A program made the translations under genes and the position numbers. This document shows, piece after piece, positions 14,201-20,558 of a stretch of DNA of 43,990 bases (the first letter of the stretch is position 1; each line of letters opens with the position of its first letter). A model generated the notes under the pieces. That model was not told the DNA's origin and did not search any database. It saw only the letters and a program-made list of their open reading frames with translations. This DNA comes from Planctomycetales bacterium (GTDB lineage Bacteria; Planctomycetota; Planctomycetia; Isosphaerales; Isosphaeraceae). Location of the stretch: assembly GCA_027452145.1 (NCBI GenBank), contig DAIDHB010000195.1, positions 1-43,990 on the forward strand, read 5' to 3'.

Positions 14201-16687
14201 CACTCGCTGGTCACCTCGACGCTGCTCGACTACGCCGGCGATGAGCCGGCGATCCTGGCCGACCTGCTCAGGGATGCGAACCCCCGCCAGTTCGCCTCGC
14301 TCTATCCCGCGCTGGCCCGGACGCCGGCCGAGGCGATCGCCGCGCTGGAGCGGGAGCTCGACGCGACGATCCCACCCCCCTGGCCCGTGGACTCCGACGG
14401 AGCAAACCGCAAGGATCCGGCTCCCGCAGTCCGCCGGGCGATCGAGAAGGCGGACGGGATGGTGGCCGAGGCGTTCGCCCTCTGCCAGGCCGTGCCGCGC
14501 CGGCGGCTGTCGACGATCGTCGACCGGATGGCGGAGGCCGGGTATCGCCCGCTCTCGATCCGGCCCGACCCGTCCGGCGAGTCCGGTCTGGTGGCCGTCG
14601 TCTGGGCTCGCGACGGCCGGCGATGGGCGTGGGCGGAGCGCCTCACCGCCGCCAGGCTGCCGGCGAGGGATGCCGAGATGCGGGCGGGGGGCCTGGTCCC
14701 GATCGACGTCGCCCATGAGGAACCGGGCAAGGCAGGATCGCCCCGGCTGATCGCCGTCTGGGCCGAGCCCGATCCCGACGTCCGGGAGGTCCGCCTGCTC
14801 GCCGGACCGCTGGATTCCGGCGACGCGGGGGTCGACGGGATTCTCGGGGCCGGGCTCAACTGCCGAAGGCTGGGCATCGCCGTGGACCGCGCCGGCCGGG
14901 GGCATGCCTGCTCGATCTGGACGCGTCAGGAGGGCCTGACGAGGACGACGACGCGCGTGTTCCGCGGCCCAGCGGACGAGTTCCGAGATGACGATTGCCC
15001 GGGTCTGCTGATGACCGACGTCGGGCTCGCGCGAGGCACGGGGCGATCGGCGGAGGCCGGTCCCGTGCTGACCGCGGTGTGGAACATCAGCCGGGATCGC
15101 GAGTCGAAGGTCATCCGCGCGGTCTCTCCCGCGGAGCAGCTCGAGCGCGGGCGCACGCTGGCCGGCGAGGGCTTCCGTCCCGCGGTCCTGAGCGTGGCGA
15201 CGGGTCGCGAGAGGTCGGTCCCGCACGCGAGCGTCTCGGTGTGGACCCGCCCGATCGTCCCCGAGGAAGCCAGGGACCACCTCGCCAGGCGCCAGGCGAA
15301 CGCCGCGGTGGCGCTCCTGCGGCTCGATCGCTCGCGACGCGTCTGGCCGCTGCTGATCCATTGTCCCGATCCGCGGCTGCGGAGCTACCTCATCCATCGG
15401 TTCAGCCCCTTCGGCGCCGATCCCGACCGCCTGCTCGGTCGGCTGGGACTCGAGACCCAGGTCTCGGTCCGACGGGCGCTGATCCTCGCGCTCGGCGAAT
15501 TCGACGATCGCCAGATCCCCGCCGCCGATCGTCGGCGGCTGGCGCCGCATCTCCTGGAGCTCTATCGCCGAGACCCCGATCCCGGAATCCACGGCGCCGT
15601 GTACTGGGTCCTGAATCGATGGGGCGAACTCGGCGCGCTGGAGGCGATCGACCGCGAATTCTCCCGGTGCGGGTATGAACGCGGCCGGGGATGGTTCGTC
15701 AACGGACAGGGGCAGACATTCACGGCGATCGCGGCCCCCGGCGAGTTCGTCGTCGGGTCGCTGCCCTACGAGGGGGGGCGCGAGCTCGGGCCGGAGGGCG
15801 ACGTCGAGACACGGCGCCGCGTGCGGATCGACCACGATTTCGCGATCATGAGCCGGCCGGTCACCGTCGCCGAGTTCCTCCGCTTCCGCCCGGATTTCGC
15901 CTACCGCAGCACGTATTCCCCCGAGCCGGACTGCCCGATCAACAACATTTCGTGGTACGACGGCGCGGCGTACTGCAACTGGCTGAGCGAGCAGGAGGGC
16001 CTCCCGCGCGAGCGCTGGTACTACGAACCGAACGAAAAGGGCGAGTACGCCGAGGGCATGCGGATCGCCGAGGGCGGGCCCGCGCGGACGGGTTATCGCC
16101 TGCCGTTCGAATGGGAGTGGGAGTTCGCCTGCCGCGCCGGGGCGACGACCAGCCGGTTCTTCGGCGAGCTGCCCGAGCTGGACACGGCTTACGCCTGGTG
16201 CGTGAGGAACTCGCTGGCGCAGTGGTTCTGCCGGGCCGGCACGGTCAAGCCGAACGACCTGGGGTTATTCGACATGATCGGCAACGTCGTGGAATGGTGC
16301 CTGGACGATTTCGCCGACCGCTCCGTCCTGGCCGAATCGAACCACGGGGCCGGTGCCGGAGCGGCGATCTCCGATGAGTCATCGCGCGTGGTGCGTGGTG
16401 CCCCATACAACGCACGATCCGCGTCACTGCGATCGGCGTTCCGCGTCGGTGCCCGGCCGAACATGATCCTGTATGCCTGGGGATTGAGGCCGGCGCGGAC
16501 GCTGGACGACGCGGGGGCCCAGGTCCCGGCGGGCCGCCTGGCGAACTCCAATTACCGCGCGATTCGCGGGTCGTGCATCAGCCATCCGGTCCGGCTGGAT
16601 CGGGCGGCGTACCGATCGCTCATCAAGGTCAATTCGCGGGCGTACCCGTTCGGGGTCAGGGTCGCCAGGACGATGGGCCAGGACTGA
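11213..16687 (+). CDS. Ser/Thr kinase - nSTAND1 NTPase - FGE-sulfatase-like fusion
   Basis: A very long (1824 aa) multidomain protein. Residues ~90-365 are a Hanks kinase (RLGRGGFGQVFLARD, VAIKLA, HRDVKPGN near 209, CDFGLAL, MSPEQ). Residues ~405-760 are an nSTAND1-type P-loop NTPase: Walker A GPSGCGKSS at about 419-427, Walker B/sensor ILIVDQFEQ at about 488-496, then a winged-helix-like segment ending YYQLTHDFLVPALRDWL. About 700 residues of less recognisable, partly HEAT-like sequence follow. From ~1500 there is a formylglycine-generating-enzyme-like domain (GEFVVGSLPYEGG, MSRPVTVAEFLRF, YDGAAYCNWLS, GYRLPFEWEWEFACRAGA, DMIGNVVEWCLDDF). No Cys pair like that of active FGE is visible, so this end is probably a binding module. 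STAND plus kinase suggests a signal-gated switch, possibly conflict-related. It starts 36 bp after the DUF1559 stop. Confidence 0.9.
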   Translation: MRSVRADLTTDHAPDPASVHPGSAAGAALSPDETTARDGSGGETGDWGEPRGDVSTVGPGEHDTGAMVTPGPETRATVSGETARPEYERLGRYRVVERLGRGGFGQVFLARDDELDRPVAIKLADRLMFEDADVSEARIVASLDHPNIVPVFDLGRTDDGRLFIVTKLIDGRDLAARLRERRPTLEQAVDLVRMIALGLHHAHESGLVHRDVKPGNILLDRAGRPYVCDFGLALRDEDRSLETGLAGTPAYMSPEQARGEGHRVDRRSDVYSLGVVLYELIAGRTPFIGALIELLWQIQHDEVPPPGRWNQAVPPELERICLKCLAKRASDRYASAQALAADLEDFRQGRRQGAGDRAAFRVVPKGLRAFDAADADFFVELLPGPRDARGLPESLAFWLNRLEEVDPERTFPVGLLYGPSGCGKSSLVRAGLLPRLGDHLRAIYVEATAEDTESRLLRGLRRACPELDESIGLVDALSLLRRRGTRKVILIVDQFEQWLHARDDFAGTELVAALRHCDGSRVQAVVLVRDDFWLAVSRFLRELEVPLVEGHNSALVDLFDLMHARRVLAEFGRAYGRLPRAPAAPEPEHERFLDDAITGLAEAGKVVSVRLALFAEMIKSRPWDPRTLRAIGGARGVGVTFLEESFAAEGAPPERRLHQEAARAVLRALLPEAGTDIKGNMRSRGELLRASGYAQRPELFREVLRILDGDLRLITPTDPRGLEAAGLDGAETPPDGRGYYQLTHDFLVPALRDWLTRKQRETPRGRAELRLAERSALWNSRPENRRLPTWREYLAIRRLTDRHLWTETQRKMMGEAARYHGHALVRRLVEARLTDVPPIVEQIGLHRRWADPLLWREHERAAEESPARLHTALALLPIDGGLLGLVYDRLVRAAPADFPILRDALRPYAAEMSGRLWADAGSAGDDGRVLRTAGALASYQPDDPRWGAIVENVARVLTGVAPELLSPWKDALRPVRGLLRPPLMAIFRDPEAGEIRHSLVTSTLLDYAGDEPAILADLLRDANPRQFASLYPALARTPAEAIAALERELDATIPPPWPVDSDGANRKDPAPAVRRAIEKADGMVAEAFALCQAVPRRRLSTIVDRMAEAGYRPLSIRPDPSGESGLVAVVWARDGRRWAWAERLTAARLPARDAEMRAGGLVPIDVAHEEPGKAGSPRLIAVWAEPDPDVREVRLLAGPLDSGDAGVDGILGAGLNCRRLGIAVDRAGRGHACSIWTRQEGLTRTTTRVFRGPADEFRDDDCPGLLMTDVGLARGTGRSAEAGPVLTAVWNISRDRESKVIRAVSPAEQLERGRTLAGEGFRPAVLSVATGRERSVPHASVSVWTRPIVPEEARDHLARRQANAAVALLRLDRSRRVWPLLIHCPDPRLRSYLIHRFSPFGADPDRLLGRLGLETQVSVRRALILALGEFDDRQIPAADRRRLAPHLLELYRRDPDPGIHGAVYWVLNRWGELGALEAIDREFSRCGYERGRGWFVNGQGQTFTAIAAPGEFVVGSLPYEGGRELGPEGDVETRRRVRIDHDFAIMSRPVTVAEFLRFRPDFAYRSTYSPEPDCPINNISWYDGAAYCNWLSEQEGLPRERWYYEPNEKGEYAEGMRIAEGGPARTGYRLPFEWEWEFACRAGATTSRFFGELPELDTAYAWCVRNSLAQWFCRAGTVKPNDLGLFDMIGNVVEWCLDDFADRSVLAESNHGAGAGAAISDESSRVVRGAPYNARSASLRSAFRVGARPNMILYAWGLRPARTLDDAGAQVPAGRLANSNYRAIRGSCISHPVRLDRAAYRSLIKVNSRAYPFGVRVARTMGQD

Positions 16688-16717
16688 ACGGGGCGGCTCG
16701 CTCGCGCGGTCGGCGAG

Positions 16718-17617
16718 CTACAAGGAGTCCGACGTGCGCCCCCACGGCTTGGGGATGTCGGTGACCAGCCGGCCGCCCTTGAAGATCGAGACCGTGCCGG
16801 TGGACTGCGAGATGCACAGCGCGACGGCCTGCGACATGGCCGTGATGCTGGCGGCGGCCTCGTGGCGGGTGCCGAGTCCGTGGGGCAGCGGCGGGTCGAG
16901 CTTGCCGCGGGGGGCCAGGTAGCGGCCGGCGGCCAGGATCACGCCGTCGCCGCGCACGATGAAGGCCCCGTCGATGGCGGAGAATTCCTTGATGGTCTCC
17001 TCCAGCCGCGAGTCGAGGATGTTCCGCTCGCCCTCGGGATATCCGTGGAAGGGGTTGATCACCAGTTGATGGCTCTGCGTCAGGACCCGGTCGCTGTCGC
17101 CGACGACGAACAGCGTGCCGACCGGCCGGCCCTCGCGGCCCTCGACGCCGAGCTCGCCGGCGAGGGTCAGGACGCGTTCGAAGACGGTGGGAGTGACGTC
17201 CGGCGGCAGGGGCTCGGCGGTCGCGGCCGAGAAAAGCTCGATCTCCTTGCCCATGTCGAGCACGATGACGGTGTCGATCGTGCCCGAGAGGTCGAGACCC
17301 GTGAGACAGAGGACGCGGTCGCCGGGATGGATGTAGCCCTCGGCGGCGGACACCAGGATGGCGACCTTGATCTGGCCGGTGCGGGTCATCGGCACGTCGG
17401 GGATGCGGACGACCGAGCAGAGCTCGTCCCAGCCCGAGGGCGCCGCGAAGCCCTCGCGGCGCGAGACAAGGATGACGCGGAAGTTCACGTCCTCGATGAG
17501 CGAGGCGAGGTCGCAGTCCTCCTCGACGACGTCGGCGTGGAGCAGGATGACCCGGGCCGCGACCTCGCGGGCGATCGCATGCGCGTGGCGGACCATGCTG
17601 CGGGTCAGGGTCTTCAC
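16718..17617 (-). CDS. Diadenylate cyclase (DAC/DisA_N domain), DacZ-like architecture
   Basis: A 299-residue c-di-AMP synthase, condensing two ATP to cyclic di-AMP. The C-terminal ~130 residues carry both catalytic DAC motifs: DGA at about 216-218 (SAIDGAFIV) and RHE at about 251-253 (GLGTRHEAAAS), followed by the conserved TGTVSIFKGG strand. The N-terminal ~150 residues (AIAREVAARVILLHADVV, VILVSRREGF, RTGQIKVAILVS) look like a pyruvate-kinase-C-type alpha/beta domain, as I recall for archaeal DacZ rather than DisA, CdaA or CdaS. There is no transmembrane helix, so it should be cytosolic. Its start lies only 18 bp after the stop of the secreted LamG-like gene, indicating co-transcription. 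Its 3' end converges on the kinase/nSTAND1 gene. Confidence 0.88.
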   Translation of the reverse strand: MKTLTRSMVRHAHAIAREVAARVILLHADVVEEDCDLASLIEDVNFRVILVSRREGFAAPSGWDELCSVVRIPDVPMTRTGQIKVAILVSAAEGYIHPGDRVLCLTGLDLSGTIDTVIVLDMGKEIELFSAATAEPLPPDVTPTVFERVLTLAGELGVEGREGRPVGTLFVVGDSDRVLTQSHQLVINPFHGYPEGERNILDSRLEETIKEFSAIDGAFIVRGDGVILAAGRYLAPRGKLDPPLPHGLGTRHEAAASITAMSQAVALCISQSTGTVSIFKGGRLVTDIPKPWGRTSDSL

Positions 17618-17635
17618 GGGTGGGCCGCTCCGGTT

Positions 17636-19540
17636 TCAGGGTGGTCCGGGCCGAGGGGACGTGTCGGCCGCGGCGGCCGGTTCGGGGAACTCGACGGCGA
17701 TCTGCAGGACGCCCATGTCGTCGAACCTGGGCCGGGGATCCGAGTCGCCGATAAGCTCGACCCGGATGGAGTTCTTCCCCGGGCGGAGCAGCCCGCGAGG
17801 GATGGCGAGGCGGACGCGCTCGGGGGCCTCGTTGTCGGTCAGGACGTGGCGATTGACGTAATCGATCCGCCGGCCGTTGACCACGGCATAAGTGCGGAGC
17901 TCACCCTTGCGGACCTGGAGCGAGTACTGCGTGTCGCCGGCCTCGGGGACGACCTGGAGGACGTCGAGCACCAGCTCGGCGGGCTTGTCGGCGAGATCGC
18001 CCGGCAGGTCGACGGCCCGATCGAGCGCCAGGCCGTCCGGCTGGGGCGGGTCGAGCAAGGGCGGGGTCACGGGGACCTCGTCGCCGAGATGATGGGACGA
18101 GACGTCCACGACGATCCGCCGCCCCCGGCCGACCACGGCGAGCCGCGCGAGCGCGGTGCGCGGGATCGTCAGCGTGCCCGAGTAGGGGGTGCTCAGGGTG
18201 AGCGATTCGTCGGACAGCCCCGCCAGCGCACCCTCGGCGAAGTCGACGTCGGCGGGCCGGCCGCCCGGGTTGGATCGCCACTCGGCGCGGACCAGCAGGC
18301 CGGATACCGGCGATCCCTGGGCGGGGACCCGGTGGAGGTACAGCCCGGCGACCTCGCCCCAGCGGAGGGGGATCTTCCGGCCGCCGACCGCAAGGGTCAT
18401 TCGCTCGGCGTCGGCCGAGCGGAGGTCGCCGAAGATCTGATCGCCGATGACGAGCCTCGCCTCGTCCTGGGTCGGGTCGATCTCGAGGCTGGCCGGCGGC
18501 TCGACGAGGCGGATCAGCGACAGCTCGTCGAACTCGGCCGCGTGGGGGCTCGGACCGCCCGGAGCCGCAAGCGGCGGCGCGGCCACTCCGTCCGATGCGC
18601 CGACGGCCAGCCGTAGGGAGGCGAGCGGTCCCCTGGGGCCCCGGCCGTGGGCCAGCTCCTGACCGTCGATGGAGATCTCGGTCTCGTCGGGGCCGAACCG
18701 GACCGTCAGGCGGTGCCAGCCCGGCGTGCGCACCAGGCGCTGAACCTGGAGCGCCGGCCCGGCCGTGGATTCGACGCTCAGGCCATCCTCGGACCGGCCG
18801 AGGACGATGCGAATCCGGGCGGGCCCGGACGGGGCGCGGAAGACCAGATCGACGAAGGGCTCGCGGCCGCGGGCCGTCGGCCCGTCGTCGCGGAAGGCCA
18901 CCTCGAGCCGGCCGGCGGCGAGGGGCTCCTCGAGCGAGTGCGTGGCGGAAGCCCTGTCGGCCCCGAGGCGGAGGCAACGGCCCGAGTCCCCCGGAGATCG
19001 GTCGGACGCGGCGGCGTCGCCCGAGACCGACCACCGGGCGGGGTCGATCCGGTCGAACGGTTCGGCGAGGATCCGCGCCTGGCCGGGGCGCTGGACGATG
19101 GCCTGGACGCACGCGCGGGGGAGCGTCAGCTCGTCGGGCTGCCAGGCAGGCGCGAATCGTGCCCGCGAGCCGTCGAGCGAGCGGAACGAGCCCGAGAACC
19201 GCCCGGCTTCGCCGATCAGGAGGTGGAACGGGGGCGCGCTGGCGGTGGCGGGCGAAGCCGGGGGCGAGGCGGGACGAGTCGCGCCGGCGCGGTGGATCGT
19301 CGCGCCTGGCTCGAGGGCGATCGGCGCGCCGCCGCCGGAGGGGATGAATCGGAAGCCCGAGCGGGCGTCCCCGGCGATCCGGCCCGGGATCGATTCGCCG
19401 CCGGGCCGATCGAGGGCCTCGGCGTCCGGCTGCGCCTGGGCGTGTGCGCGCGTAATCGCGAGCAGGAGCGCCGCGAGCACGACGACGGCCCGCGACACCG
19501 CCCGGCCGTTCGGCTCGCGTCGGGTCGTTCGGTTCCTCAT
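17636..19540 (-). CDS. Secreted LamG/concanavalin-like hypothetical protein
   Basis: A 634-residue exported protein of unknown function. The ATG at 19540 is chosen because it gives a signal peptide (MRNRTTRREPNGRAV, then VVLAALLLAITRAHAQA). The open frame extends a further 326 codons upstream, but only through non-coding interspersed repeats. The middle contains a jelly-roll-like segment (EPFDRIDPARWSVSGD, LEVAFRDDG, HRLTVRFGPDETEISIDGQEL) resembling LamG/DUF1080-type folds. The C-terminus has ligand-binding-like beta strands (GLLRPGKNSIRVELIGDSD). It is the first gene of a likely two-gene operon with the diadenylate cyclase. A link between envelope and c-di-AMP signalling is only a context inference. 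Confidence 0.75.
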   Translation of the reverse strand: MRNRTTRREPNGRAVSRAVVVLAALLLAITRAHAQAQPDAEALDRPGGESIPGRIAGDARSGFRFIPSGGGAPIALEPGATIHRAGATRPASPPASPATASAPPFHLLIGEAGRFSGSFRSLDGSRARFAPAWQPDELTLPRACVQAIVQRPGQARILAEPFDRIDPARWSVSGDAAASDRSPGDSGRCLRLGADRASATHSLEEPLAAGRLEVAFRDDGPTARGREPFVDLVFRAPSGPARIRIVLGRSEDGLSVESTAGPALQVQRLVRTPGWHRLTVRFGPDETEISIDGQELAHGRGPRGPLASLRLAVGASDGVAAPPLAAPGGPSPHAAEFDELSLIRLVEPPASLEIDPTQDEARLVIGDQIFGDLRSADAERMTLAVGGRKIPLRWGEVAGLYLHRVPAQGSPVSGLLVRAEWRSNPGGRPADVDFAEGALAGLSDESLTLSTPYSGTLTIPRTALARLAVVGRGRRIVVDVSSHHLGDEVPVTPPLLDPPQPDGLALDRAVDLPGDLADKPAELVLDVLQVVPEAGDTQYSLQVRKGELRTYAVVNGRRIDYVNRHVLTDNEAPERVRLAIPRGLLRPGKNSIRVELIGDSDPRPRFDDMGVLQIAVEFPEPAAAADTSPRPGPP

Positions 19541-19737
19541 GACGACCGATTCTACGCCCCGCCGCCGGGACCGAGCAAGGCGCGGCGCCCGCCCCGCTCG
19601 GTGCGCCGGAACGAACCGCGAGAGATCCGACAGAGCACGAATGATCAAATGGGATGACAATCGCACTCGCCGTCGGCTCAATCGCTCCTCTTCCCTTCGT
19701 GGGTTTTCGTGCGAAGCCAGCAGGGTCGCGGAGCGGA

Positions 19738-19991
19738 CCAATCGGAGAAGGGTTTCACGCAGAGACGCAGAGAGTGCAGAGACGCAGAGAAGACGATCTC
19801 GAAGTCTCCCGCAGAGCCGCGGAGAGGACCAATCGGACAAGAGTTTCACGCAGAGCCGCAGAGAGTACGATCTCGACGTCTCCCGCAGAGCCGCGGAGGG
19901 GGCCAATCGGAGAAGAGTTTCACGCAGAGACGCAGAGAGTGCAGAGACGCAGAGAAGACGATCTCGAAGTCTCCCGCAGGGCCGCGAAGGG
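19738..19991 (+). repeat. Three tandem ~90-bp units with CGCAGAGACGCAGAGA cores
   Basis: Units start with CCAATCGGA at 19738, 19829 and 19903. Units 1 and 3 (about 91 and 89 bp) are nearly identical. Unit 2 is 74 bp and lacks the internal GTGCAGAGACGCAGAGA segment. Each unit has TTTCACGCAGAG(A/C)CGCAGAGAG, then ACGATCTCGA(A/C)GTCTCCCGCAG. The core belongs to a short interspersed repeat class that I have seen mis-annotated as protein in many genomes. Confidence 0.85.
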
Positions 19992-20141
19992 AACGGAGAG
20001 GGACCCGGTGAGGTGAGGTTCGTCGACGAGGTCGCCGGCCACTCACTCGACCCGAAGAATCGAACCGATATCGAGGGATTGTCCGATTCTTCGCATCCGT
20101 GTTCTCTCGGCGTCTCCGAGCAAGATCCGGGCTCCGCACCC

Positions 20142-20268
20142 GCCGGTCTTCTCTGCGTCTCTGCGTGAAATCCCGATTCCGCCCGATCGGGTCTTCTCTG
20201 CGTCTCTGCCGCCTCTGCGTCTCTGCGTGAAATCCCGTTCCCTCCGCGTCTCCGCGTGAAATCCGGCG
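20142..20268 (-). repeat. Inverted copies of the CGCAGAGACGCAGAGA repeat
   Basis: The strand reads TCTTCTCTGCGTCTCTGCGTGAAATCC, then a second copy at about 20191-20235 and a diverged third copy (CCTCCGCGTCTCCGCGTGAAATCC) to 20268. These are reverse complements of the core of the tandem units 150-400 bp upstream. The whole region could fold into a large imperfect hairpin. Confidence 0.8.
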
Positions 20269-20558
20269 GCGAAGTCGGGAGTTGCGGCCATGTCGCGTTA
20301 GGGATGCTCTGCCAGCCATCAGGCTCTCCAGCCGGGCCGCGGCGCCTGGGACGGCAGACGATCGATGAGCGTGGTCGCGGAAACCTGAAGGACGTGGTCG
20401 AGCCCGATCTCCTCCGCCGCGAGTCTGCGATCCGGCCCCCCGCGATCGGGTGGCGATCTCGGTGGTCTACTGCCACCTCGGGATGCGCGAGCCGCCCCGC
20501 GCGAGCGCGAGCTCGCATTATTCGACCCGCGCGCCGGCCGCTCGAGGGAACTGGCCCG

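Larger units (their letters stand above)
19541..20558. other. Long intergenic region (1018 bp) filled with interspersed repeats
   Basis: No credible gene lies here. Frames on both strands are open only because the repeats lack stops, giving Arg/Glu/Thr-rich nonsense such as RRDAESAETQRR. The contents are three tandem repeat units (19738-19991), a diverged spacer, and inverted copies of the same core (20142-20268). About 290 bp of unremarkable sequence then runs up to the TPR kinase stop. Confidence 0.75.

Noticed and set aside
15709..16687. Active formylglycine-generating enzyme
   Set aside because: The domain is FGE-like, but I see no catalytic cysteine pair, and no sulfatase gene is near.
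16862..18616. Long plus-strand frame over dac and the LamG-like gene
   Set aside because: Antisense to two well-supported genes and without any recognisable fold.
19738..19991. CRISPR-like array
   Set aside because: Units are direct near-identical repeats with no unique spacers between short repeats, and there are no cas genes.
19541..20518. N-terminal extension of the LamG-like protein
   Set aside because: The extra 326 codons run through non-coding repeats, and a clean signal peptide begins at 19540.
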